Shown: piece after piece, positions 1 to 6,662 of the stretch
Layout: each line of letters opens with the position of its first letter
How positions within the stretch are numbered: position 1 is the first letter of the stretch
NCBI RefSeq assembly: GCF_000382285.1
Contig: NZ_KB907944.1
Coordinates: 1 to 50,051, forward strand
From: Solimonas variicoloris DSM 15731
GTDB lineage: Bacteria > Pseudomonadota > Gammaproteobacteria > Nevskiales > Nevskiaceae
DNA length: 50,051 nt
Direction of reading: 5' to 3'
Program-made: the position numbers and the translations under genes
The notes under the pieces: generated by a model
Databases searched by the model: none
What the model was told of the DNA's origin: nothing
What the model saw: the letters and a program-made list of their open reading frames with translations, nothing else

Positions 1-272
1 CCGTGGAGCCGGTGATCGGGCACCTGAAGGACGACTGCGGACTACGGCGGAACTGGCTCAAAGGATCGGAAGGGGATGTGCTGCATCCGGTGTTGTGTGC
101 CGCCGGCTACAACCTGCGCTGGTTGATGCGGGCCATTGCCCGGTTGGGACTGAAGGCCCTTTTTGCACTCTGGCTTCTGGTCGGGATGCTTGAGCGGGTG
201 GTCAGTGACGAGGGGGGCATGGCCGCCGGGTCGGCGGCTGGCGGCGGTGAATTGAATATTTCAGGACCGACT
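1..272 (+). mobile_element. Right end of an IS5-family-like insertion sequence (transposase C-terminus, truncated by the window edge)
   Basis: The first about 60 codons from position 3 (frame open from the left edge) read as the C-terminus of a DDE transposase: the motif PVIGHLKDDCGLRRNWLKG followed by a cysteine/alanine-rich stretch and an RWLMRAIARLG segment is typical of IS5/IS1182-type transposases, with E4 a candidate for the last DDE residue. The rest of the element lies outside the window. The exact right end cannot be fixed because the left inverted repeat is not visible; I place it near 272, where phosphoribulokinase similarity resumes. The AT-richer stretch at about 249-266 differs from the flanks and probably holds the terminal inverted repeat. 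No stop codon separates the transposase frame from the downstream gene, so one open frame runs through both. Family assignment is from memory of the motif; the subgroup is not certain. Confidence 0.75.
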
Positions 273-788
273 ACTGACCTGCTGTTCTACGAGGGGCTGC
301 ACGGCGCCTACGTCGGCGACGAGGTCAACATTGCCGCGCACATGGATCTGCTGATCGGCGTGACGCCGGTCATCAATCTGGAATGGATCCAGAAGCTCAA
401 GCGCGATACCGACGAGCGCGGCTATCACCCGGAAGAAGTGACGCGCACGATCCTGCGCCGCATGCCGGACTACGTGAACTACATCGTCCCGCAGTTCTCG
501 CGGACCGACGTGAACTTCCAGCGCGTGCCGCTCGTCGATACCAGCAACCCGTTCGCGCTGCGCGAGATTCCGCTGTCCGAGGAAAGCCTTGTCGTCATTC
601 ATTTCAACGATCACTCGCGCGTGCACGCCGACTTCGAACTGCTGCTGCGCGAGGTGCCCGGCGCGTTCCGCTCGCACGCGCAGACGCTGGTCGTGCCGGG
701 GCCGCAGCAGGAGCGCGCGATGGAGCTGATCTTCAAGCCGGCGATCCGGCGCCTGATCGAAGCACGCGATCTCGCCCGCGCCGCCTGA
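273..788 (+). pseudogene. prk: Phosphoribulokinase, 5'-truncated by the IS element
   Basis: Phosphoribulokinase makes ribulose-1,5-bisphosphate from ribulose-5-phosphate and ATP in the Calvin cycle. The segment beginning DLLFYEGLHG and containing NLEWIQKLKRD, RRMPDYVNYI and NFQRVPLVDTSNPF is diagnostic of the proteobacterial octameric enzyme. Aligned from memory to the Rhodobacter enzyme, the fragment starts at about residue 126 and keeps E131, K165, R168, D169, R173, R186 and R187. The first about 125 residues, which would carry the ATP P-loop, are missing and replaced by IS sequence. The fragment cannot encode an active kinase alone. The fused frame is open, so a chimeric protein could be made, but no function is expected. 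An intact copy elsewhere cannot be excluded. Confidence 0.85.
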
Positions 789-842
789 GCGCGCTGACAC
801 GTTTGCGTACACTGCGCGCGAACCTCTCGCGCCGCGCCGCCC

Positions 843-1883
843 ATGAATCTTCCGCATCGCCGCCTCGGTCGCACCGAACTGTCCGTCAGCCCGATCTGCC
901 TCGGCACCATGACCTGGGGCGAGCAGAACAGCGAGGCGGAAGCGCATGCGCAGATCGAGATGGCGCTCGACGCGGGCGTCAACTTTCTCGACACCGCCGA
1001 GATGTATCCGGTCGCGCCGCGTGCGGAAACTTACGGCAGCACCGAGGAAATCATCGGCAGCTGGCTGCGCAAGAGCGGCCGGCGCCATGACATCGTGCTC
1101 GCCAGCAAGGTCATCGGGCCGGGCGCGTTTCCGTACGTGCGCGGCGGCCCGAAGCTCGATTGCGCGTCGCTGGTCGCCGCCTGTGAAGCTTCGCTGCGGC
1201 GCCTGCAGACCGAGGTCATCGACCTCTATCAGGTGCACTGGCCGCAGCGGCCGACGAACTATTTCGGACGTCTCGGTTACGACGCCGACGGCAGCGACGG
1301 CGGCGTGCCGATCGCCGAAACGCTGGAGGCGCTCGCCGGGCTGCAGCAGCAGGGCAAGATCCGCCACATCGGCGTATCGAACGAAACGCCGTGGGGTGTT
1401 GCCGAGTACCTGCGCCTGCACCGCGAGCAGGGCCTGCCGCGCATCGCCAGCATCCAGAATCCGTACAGCCTGCTGAACCGCAGCTTCGAGGTCGGTCTTG
1501 CCGAGTTCGCGCAGCGCGAGGACGTCGGCCTGCTCGCGTACTCGCCGCTGGCGATGGGCGTACTGTCCGGCAAGTATCTCGGCGGCGTGAAGCCGGCCGG
1601 CTCGCGCATGGCGCTGTTCACGCGCTTCACGCGCTACGCCGGCGCGCAGGCGGAGGCGCCGACGCGCGCCTACGTCGAGCTGGCGCGCGAGCATGGTCTC
1701 GATCCGGCACAGATGGCGCTCGCCTTCGTGCACGCGCGGCCGTTCGTGACGGCGACGATCATCGGCGCGACCACGCCGGAGCAGCTGCGCCGCAACCTCG
1801 ACAGCGCCGCGCTGGCGCTATCGCCGAAGCTGCTGCGCGCGCTGGAGGCGCTGCACCAGCAGTATCCGCTGCCCTGCCCCTAG
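843..1883 (+). CDS. tas: NADP(H)-dependent aldo-keto reductase, Tas family
   Basis: A 346-residue protein of the same length and close motif pattern as E. coli Tas. It is a cytosolic TIM-barrel oxidoreductase that reduces aldehydes or ketones with NADPH; the physiological substrate of Tas proteins is not settled. The catalytic tetrad is visible as D50, Y55, K89 and H122, in the contexts FLDTAEMYP, LASKV and YQVHWPQRPTN. The family signature IQNPYSLLNRSFEVGLAE follows in the middle, and a C-terminal IIGATTPEQL cofactor loop is present. The start ATG follows the broken phosphoribulokinase by 54 bases without a strong ribosome binding site. The gene stands alone on its strand. Identity as an aldo-keto reductase is secure; the symbol rests on length and motif match. 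Confidence 0.92.
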   Translation: MNLPHRRLGRTELSVSPICLGTMTWGEQNSEAEAHAQIEMALDAGVNFLDTAEMYPVAPRAETYGSTEEIIGSWLRKSGRRHDIVLASKVIGPGAFPYVRGGPKLDCASLVAACEASLRRLQTEVIDLYQVHWPQRPTNYFGRLGYDADGSDGGVPIAETLEALAGLQQQGKIRHIGVSNETPWGVAEYLRLHREQGLPRIASIQNPYSLLNRSFEVGLAEFAQREDVGLLAYSPLAMGVLSGKYLGGVKPAGSRMALFTRFTRYAGAQAEAPTRAYVELAREHGLDPAQMALAFVHARPFVTATIIGATTPEQLRRNLDSAALALSPKLLRALEALHQQYPLPCP

Positions 1884-2018
1884 CGCCGGCCCGCCCGCGT
1901 TCCGCGAATCCGCGCGCTTTCAGGCGCTTGCGCCGCGCCCCCGGCGCAATGGCTTGCCGCTCCCGGCGCCGCGGCGTAGAAAGGACGGGCACCGCGTGCG
2001 CGGCGCAGGAGGTGGATC

Positions 2019-2318
2019 ATGGCGGAATGGCTGGGTGATCTGACGATAGGCCAGTGGTTCGAGGCCGACGGCGAACCCTTCGAAGTCATCGGCATTGATG
2101 CGCAGGCCGAGCTGGTGCTAGTCCAGCACTACGACGGCACGCTCGAGGATTACGACTTCGAGACCTGGATGGCGCTAGCCGCGCGGCCTTGCGCGCCGCC
2201 CGAGGACTATTCGGGGGCGCTCGACATCGAGCGCGATGACTACGGCGAGCGCGACGGGATCAGTGCCGGGCGCCCGGCACACTGGGACAACCCGCTCGAC
2301 CTGTTGCGCGACGACTGA
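2019..2318 (+). CDS. Small acidic conserved hypothetical protein (DUF6763-like)
   Basis: A 99-residue acidic protein with no signal peptide or membrane segment. The N-terminal half (GQWFEADGEPFEVIGID, then VQHYDGTLEDYDFETW) reads as a compact beta-rich domain, and it resembles the small gammaproteobacterial proteins grouped as DUF6763. The C-terminus is rich in Asp and has a DNPLDLLRDD tail. The start is well supported by an AGGAGGT ribosome binding site at 2007-2013, five bases before the ATG. The gene lies 28 bases upstream of the acetyltransferase gene, so the two are probably cotranscribed. No function can be assigned; the family name is a recollection that needs a profile search. Confidence 0.75.
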   Translation: MAEWLGDLTIGQWFEADGEPFEVIGIDAQAELVLVQHYDGTLEDYDFETWMALAARPCAPPEDYSGALDIERDDYGERDGISAGRPAHWDNPLDLLRDD

Positions 2319-2346
2319 GCGCGCGCCGCGCGCCGAGGAGATCGCG

Positions 2347-2982
2347 ATGTTCGATGCCTGGCGTACGCCGCAGCTGTCCGGGGCGTTCAGGTACGTGCTC
2401 GACGACGGCCTGCCGATCCTGGTGCGGCCGATCCGTCCGGACGACGCGGCGCGCCTGCGCGAGGGCTTCGCGCGGCTGTCGCAGCTGGCGCGCCGGCGCC
2501 GCTTCCCGAACGGCGATCCGGACCGGCTCAGCGACGAGCAGATCGCGCGCCTGGTGCAGATCGACCAGATCAATCACGCCGCCTGGGGCGCGATCAATCT
2601 CGACAAGCCCGAGGAGCCGGGCATCGGCATCGCGCGCTACGTGCGCCTCAACGGCGATCCGCGCGCCGCCGACGTCGCGATCACGATCGCCGACGACTAC
2701 CAGGGCCGCGGTGCCGGCTTCGTGCTGCAGGCCTGTCTGCACCTGACGGCCTGGCAGAACGGCATTCGCACCTTCTACTACGACGTGGCCTCCGACCACG
2801 ACCGCATTGTCCGCCACCTCAAGCTGCTCGGCGCCACGCACGCCGGGCGCGCCGACAACATCGACCGGCTCGAGCTGCCGGTCTATCACCGCGCGCGCGA
2901 CGTGCCCGCTCACAACGACATCGGCCGGCGCTTCGCCGAGGTCTTCGTGCGCCTGCAGCACCGCGCGGCGCTTGCCGCCTGA
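2347..2982 (+). CDS. GNAT-family N-acetyltransferase
   Basis: A 211-residue protein with a single GNAT fold, predicted to transfer an acetyl group from acetyl-CoA to an amine. The acetyl-CoA pyrophosphate loop is visible as DDYQGRGAGFVLQ at about residues 118-130, preceded by the beta-strand VAITIA. The N-terminal part (VLDDGLPILVRPIRPDDAARLREGF) is the usual start of this fold in the group resembling the acetyltransferase domain of protein lysine acetyltransferases. I chose the ATG at 2347 because GAGGAG lies six bases upstream; the frame is open further upstream but overlaps the previous gene. The substrate cannot be predicted. It is probably translated from the same message as the small hypothetical gene before it. 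Confidence 0.88.
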   Translation: MFDAWRTPQLSGAFRYVLDDGLPILVRPIRPDDAARLREGFARLSQLARRRRFPNGDPDRLSDEQIARLVQIDQINHAAWGAINLDKPEEPGIGIARYVRLNGDPRAADVAITIADDYQGRGAGFVLQACLHLTAWQNGIRTFYYDVASDHDRIVRHLKLLGATHAGRADNIDRLELPVYHRARDVPAHNDIGRRFAEVFVRLQHRAALAA

Positions 2983-3067
2983 AGCCGCGCCCGGCTGCGC
3001 CCGCGCGGCACGCGGCACGCGTCGCGCGCCTGCGCTACGCTGTACGCGCTTCTTTCCCGGATCATCC

Positions 3068-4387
3068 ATGACGAGTTTCGTGACCGCGCTGCGCGCGCGG
3101 CTGCCGGTTTCCGTGCAACCGTATTTCGAGGCGGCGCCGCTGGCGGCGCTGCTGCTCGGTGTCTCGTCGGGCTTCCCGTACGCGATGCTCGGCGCGACGC
3201 TGAGCACGCGGCTCAAGCAGGACGGCATCAGCAAGGCCAGCATCACCGCGTTCTCGCTGGCCTTTCTCGTCTACAACCTCAAGTTCCTGTGGGCGCCGGC
3301 GATCGACCGCGTGCGCCTGCCGCTGCTCGGCCGCTACGGCCGGCGTCGCGCCTGGCTGTGGCTGTCGGCGCTGTTCGTCGTCGCCGCGGTGACGGCGCTG
3401 GGCCTCGCTGATCCGGTTGCGAATCTCGGCGGCGTCGTGCTGGCGGCGGTGCTGGTCGGCGTCGCCGGCGCGACCTTCGACATCGTCATCGACGCCTACC
3501 GCATCGAGCTTTTGCAGCCGCACCAGCTCGGCGTCGGCTCCGGCATGTCGCAGTACGGCTGGCGCATCGGCTCGGCGACCGCCGGCGGGCTCGCGCTGAT
3601 CGTCGCCACGCATTTCGGCTGGAGCGCGGCCTACGTGCTGTGCGCGGGCTTCGCGCTGCCGGCGGTGCTGGTCGCGCTGCTGATGGGCGAGCCGTCGCGG
3701 CATCGCGCGCCGGCGCCGAGCAAGGGCTGGGCCGAGCTGTTCGGGGCCGTCGTCAATCCGCTCACCGAGTTCTTCCGCCGCAACGGTGCCTGGCTGGTGC
3801 TGCTGTTCATCCTGCTGCACAAGATCGGCGACACGCTCGCCAATCTGACCGTGCGTCTGCTGCTCGACGATCTCGGCTTCAGCAACGAGGAGATCGCCAC
3901 CTACGACGTCGGCTTCGGCTTCTTCGCGTACCTGATCGGCATCTTCATCGGCGGCATGCTGTACGCGCGGCTCGGCATGAAGCGCTCGGTGATGGTCAGC
4001 CTGATCCTGATGGCGGTGTCGAACCTGTCGTTTGCGGTGCTCGCGCAGATCGGCCACAGCAACGAGTTCCTGGCCTTCACGATCGGCTTCGAGAACATCG
4101 CCAGCGGCATCGGCGGCGTGGCCGTGGTCGCCTACCTGTCGGCGCTGTGCAATCTCAGCTTCACGGCGACGCAGTTCGCGCTGCTGTCGGCGGCGGCCTC
4201 GGTGGTCGGCCGCTTCCTCACCGGCACCACGGCCGGGCGCCTGATCGAGTGGTTCGGCTACGTCGACTTCTACCTGCTGACGACGCTCGCCGCGCTGCCA
4301 GGCGTGCTGCTCTACGCCTGGCTGTGGCGGACGGGTCTGGTCGAGCAGTCGATCGCCGAGAACGACGTGCGCGCCGACGCCGGCTGA
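3068..4387 (+). CDS. AmpG-like major facilitator transporter
   Basis: A 439-residue polytopic inner-membrane protein of the major facilitator superfamily with about 12 hydrophobic segments. The opening GVSSGFPYAMLGATLSTRL and the segment YNLKFLWAPAIDRVRLPLLG followed by GRRRAWLW match the AmpG muropeptide-permease branch, which imports anhydromuropeptides during cell-wall recycling. The second half has the expected repeat with a KIGDTLANLTV helix. The ATG at 3068 is chosen because the N-terminal amphipathic stretch begins there; the upstream frame overlaps the acetyltransferase gene. No other recycling gene (ampD, nagZ, ampC) is adjacent, so the substrate is inference from family only. It converges with the exonuclease gene, with 24 bases between stops. 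Confidence 0.82.
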   Translation: MTSFVTALRARLPVSVQPYFEAAPLAALLLGVSSGFPYAMLGATLSTRLKQDGISKASITAFSLAFLVYNLKFLWAPAIDRVRLPLLGRYGRRRAWLWLSALFVVAAVTALGLADPVANLGGVVLAAVLVGVAGATFDIVIDAYRIELLQPHQLGVGSGMSQYGWRIGSATAGGLALIVATHFGWSAAYVLCAGFALPAVLVALLMGEPSRHRAPAPSKGWAELFGAVVNPLTEFFRRNGAWLVLLFILLHKIGDTLANLTVRLLLDDLGFSNEEIATYDVGFGFFAYLIGIFIGGMLYARLGMKRSVMVSLILMAVSNLSFAVLAQIGHSNEFLAFTIGFENIASGIGGVAVVAYLSALCNLSFTATQFALLSAAASVVGRFLTGTTAGRLIEWFGYVDFYLLTTLAALPGVLLYAWLWRTGLVEQSIAENDVRADAG

Positions 4388-4411
4388 GCGCCGGACGCCG
4401 GCGGCACGCGC

Positions 4412-5200
4412 CTACAGCGCGTAGTCGATCGTCAGCGGCGCGTGATCGGAAAAGCGCGTGTCCTTCCAGATCGAGGTCGTGCGGATCTTGTCGCGCAGGT
4501 TCGGCGTGACGATCTGGTAGTCGATGCGCCAGCCGACGTTCTTGGCCCAGGCCTGGCCGCGGTTGCTCCACCAGGTGTAGGCCTCGCCCTCGGTCGCCGG
4601 ATGCAGCTGGCGATAGGCGTCGACCCAGCCCAGGCCGGGCGCCTCGGTGCCGAGCAGCTGGTCCATCCACGCGCGCTCGTGCGGCAGGAAGCCGGAGTTC
4701 TTCTGGTTGCCGCGCCAGTTCTTGAGGTCGATGTTCTTGTGCGCGATGTTCCAGTCGCCGACCACGATGTACTGGCGGCCCGACGCCAGCCAGTCGCGCA
4801 GGACCGGCAGGAAGAACGCGAGGAAGCGGTCCTTGCTCGCCTGCCGGTCGGGGCCGGACGAGCCGGACGGTACGTACAGCGAGACGACCGACAGCGCGCC
4901 GTAGCGCAGTTCGAGATAGCGGCCCTCGTCGTCGAACTCGGCAACGCCCAGCTTGTCGAGCACGTGGTCCGGCTCGCGGCGCGAGAAGATGCCGACGCCG
5001 GCATAGCCTTTCTTCTGCGCATGATTGAAGTGCGCGTGCCAGCCGGCCGGCGAAAACGTGACGTCGCCTTCCAGGTCACTGAGCTGCGCCTTGATCTCCT
5101 GCAGGCACAGGAAGTCGGCGTTCTGCTGCGGCAGCCAGTCGAACAGGCCCTTGCGAGCGGCGGAGCGGATGCCATTGGCATTGAGCGAGATCACACGCAC
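4412..5200 (-). CDS. xth: Exodeoxyribonuclease III (Crc-position homologue with intact active site)
   Basis: A 262-residue endonuclease/exonuclease/phosphatase-fold protein that should process abasic sites and 3' ends in DNA repair. From the GTG at 5200 the protein begins with VISLNANGIRS, the canonical first strand; an ATG further upstream would add a poorly conserved 30-residue extension and invade the pyrE promoter region. The catalytic set is present: N7, the LQE glutamate at 35, the YVPSG tyrosine, Asp and Asn in VGDWNIAH, the RID aspartate and the FSDH Asp-His pair. Its place beside pyrE and its C-terminal sequence (GWRIDYQIVTPNLR) resemble Pseudomonas Crc, a catalytically dead relative that works with Hfq in catabolite repression, but the residues lost in Crc are kept here. 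It is divergent from pyrE. Confidence 0.92.
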   Translation of the reverse strand: MRVISLNANGIRSAARKGLFDWLPQQNADFLCLQEIKAQLSDLEGDVTFSPAGWHAHFNHAQKKGYAGVGIFSRREPDHVLDKLGVAEFDDEGRYLELRYGALSVVSLYVPSGSSGPDRQASKDRFLAFFLPVLRDWLASGRQYIVVGDWNIAHKNIDLKNWRGNQKNSGFLPHERAWMDQLLGTEAPGLGWVDAYRQLHPATEGEAYTWWSNRGQAWAKNVGWRIDYQIVTPNLRDKIRTTSIWKDTRFSDHAPLTIDYAL

Positions 5201-5250
5201 GGCAGGTCCTCGAAGGGGGCGGAAGGCTGGGGCTGGGCGGGGGAAGCCCG

Positions 5251-5256
5251 TATCAT
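5251..5256 (+). promoter_or_regulatory. Candidate -10 element for pyrE
   Basis: The hexamer TATCAT lies 33 bases before the pyrE ATG in the 88-base divergent region between the exonuclease and pyrE. No convincing -35 hexamer is seen 17 bases upstream, so this is a weak call. A second TATCAT occurs at the same kind of position before the acetyltransferase gene on the minus strand near 35187. Confidence 0.3.
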
Positions 5257-5288
5257 ACCGGCCCTTCGTTTTCGCTCCCGTGTCCGCC

Positions 5289-5963
5289 ATGTCGATGCCC
5301 GCCTACCAGACCGAGTTCCTGCGCCTCGCGCTCGAGCACGAAGTGCTCAAGTTCGGCACCTTCACGCTGAAGTCCGGTCGCCAGTCGCCGTACTTCTTCA
5401 ATCTCGGCAAGATCTCCTCCGGTGCGGCGATGCGCGCGCTCGGGCAGGCGTACGCGCAGGCGCTCGCCGCCTCGGGGCTCGCCTACGACATGCTGTTCGG
5501 ACCCGCCTACAAGGGCATTCCGCTGGTCACCGCCGTCGCCTGCGCGCTGGCCGATCCGGCCGCGCCCGGCGGCGCGCGTGACGTGCCGTACGCGTACAAC
5601 CGCAAGGAAGCCAAGGACCACGGCGAGGGCGGCACGCTGGTCGGCGCGCCGCCGGCGGGCCGCGTCGTCATCGTCGACGACGTGCTGACCGCCGGCACCG
5701 CGCTGCGCGAGGCGGTGCGCCTGCTCAAGAGCGCCGGTGCGCAGCCGACCGCCGCGGTGATCGCGCTCGATCGCCAGGAAAAGGGGGCGAGCGGCCTGTC
5801 GGCGGTGCAGGAAATGGAGCGCGACTCGGGCATCCGCGTCGTGTCGCTGGTCAACGTGCAGACGATGCTGAGCTACCTGTCGGCCGGCGGCGCCGCGCAG
5901 GTGCCGGCCGGCACGCTCGACGCGATCCGCGCCTACCAGGCGCAGTACGGCGTCGGCGCCTGA
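5289..5963 (+). CDS. pyrE: Orotate phosphoribosyltransferase
   Basis: A 224-residue cytosolic enzyme joining orotate to phosphoribosyl pyrophosphate to give orotidine monophosphate in pyrimidine synthesis. The N-terminal LKFGTFTLKSGRQSPYFFN signature, the GPAYKGIPLV loop, the YNRKEAKDHGEGG flexible loop and the PRPP-binding VVIVDDVLTAGTALREA motif are all visible in order. The start at 5289 (MSMPAYQTEF) matches the family; the second ATG six bases on is an alternative. It is divergent from exonuclease III and converges with the response regulator, with six bases between the stops. In Pseudomonas, argB, pyrE and crc are close neighbours; here argB lies about 4.7 kb away. Confidence 0.97.
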   Translation: MSMPAYQTEFLRLALEHEVLKFGTFTLKSGRQSPYFFNLGKISSGAAMRALGQAYAQALAASGLAYDMLFGPAYKGIPLVTAVACALADPAAPGGARDVPYAYNRKEAKDHGEGGTLVGAPPAGRVVIVDDVLTAGTALREAVRLLKSAGAQPTAAVIALDRQEKGASGLSAVQEMERDSGIRVVSLVNVQTMLSYLSAGGAAQVPAGTLDAIRAYQAQYGVGA

Positions 5964-5969
5964 GGCCGT

Positions 5970-6662
5970 TCAGAACGCGTTCTTGACGAGGCCGAGGCGC
6001 GTCGCTTCGAGCGCCGCCTCGGCGCGGCTCGAGATGTTGAGCTTGCGGTAGATCGCCTTGACGAAGCCGGCGGCGGTGTTGCGCGTCACGCCGAGCTGCT
6101 CGGCGACCTCGGCCAAGCGCAGGCCCTTGGCGATCAGCGTCAGCGTCTCGCGCTCGCGCGCGGTCAGCTTCTGCTCCTCCGGCGTCGCGCCGTTGGGCGC
6201 GAACATGCCGAGCAGGCGCCGTGCGATCGCCGGCGACAGCGGCGGTTCGCCGCGGTCGATCGCCTGCAGCGCGGCGACCAGGCGCTCGACCGGCTGGTCC
6301 TTCAGCAGATAGCCCTGCGCCCCGGCCCGCAACGCCGGGAACAGGTGGCGGTCGTCGCCGTAGATCGTGGTGACGATGCACTGGCAGCCCGGATGGCGCG
6401 CGCTGATTTCGGCGATCAGGTCGATGCCGGAGCCGTCCGGCAGGTCGAGGTCGACGAGCGCGATGGCGGCCGGCGCGCGCGCCAGCGCGAGCCGCGCCTC
6501 GGCCACGGTCTCGGCATGTTCGATGGCCATGCCGGGAAAGGCCTCGCGCAGCGCGCGCCGCAGCCAGTCCGCCGTGGACGCGAGATCTTCGATCACCAAG
6601 CCGCGCTGCATGCCCGCTGTCCTTTGCGTGTGCTGCTCTGTTCGTTCGGCGTGCAGTTTCAT
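5970..6662 (-). CDS. NarL/FixJ-type response regulator
   Basis: A 230-residue two-component response regulator. The receiver domain covers about residues 18-140, with the acidic pocket at VIEDL, the phospho-acceptor D71 in ALVDLDLPDGSG and the conserved lysine in GYLLKD. A LuxR-type helix-turn-helix follows at about 165-225 (LTARERETLTLIAKG, then IYRKLNISSRAEA). Its ATG overlaps the stop of the sensor kinase gene in an ATGA arrangement, so the two are translationally coupled and presumably partners. A second possible start, 17 codons on at 6611, has an AAAGGA upstream and begins right at the receiver domain, so the first 17 residues may not be translated. Targets are unknown. Confidence 0.93.
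   Translation of the reverse strand: MKLHAERTEQHTQRTAGMQRGLVIEDLASTADWLRRALREAFPGMAIEHAETVAEARLALARAPAAIALVDLDLPDGSGIDLIAEISARHPGCQCIVTTIYGDDRHLFPALRAGAQGYLLKDQPVERLVAALQAIDRGEPPLSPAIARRLLGMFAPNGATPEEQKLTARERETLTLIAKGLRLAEVAEQLGVTRNTAAGFVKAIYRKLNISSRAEAALEATRLGLVKNAF

Noticed and set aside
261-1733. Long antisense open frame over the phosphoribulokinase fragment and tas
   Set aside because: No recognisable motif; the sense strand encodes clear enzymes. Such frames occur opposite most genes here.
4412-5200. Calling this gene crc
   Set aside because: The synteny fits, but the nuclease residues that Crc has lost are all present, so exonuclease III is the safer name.
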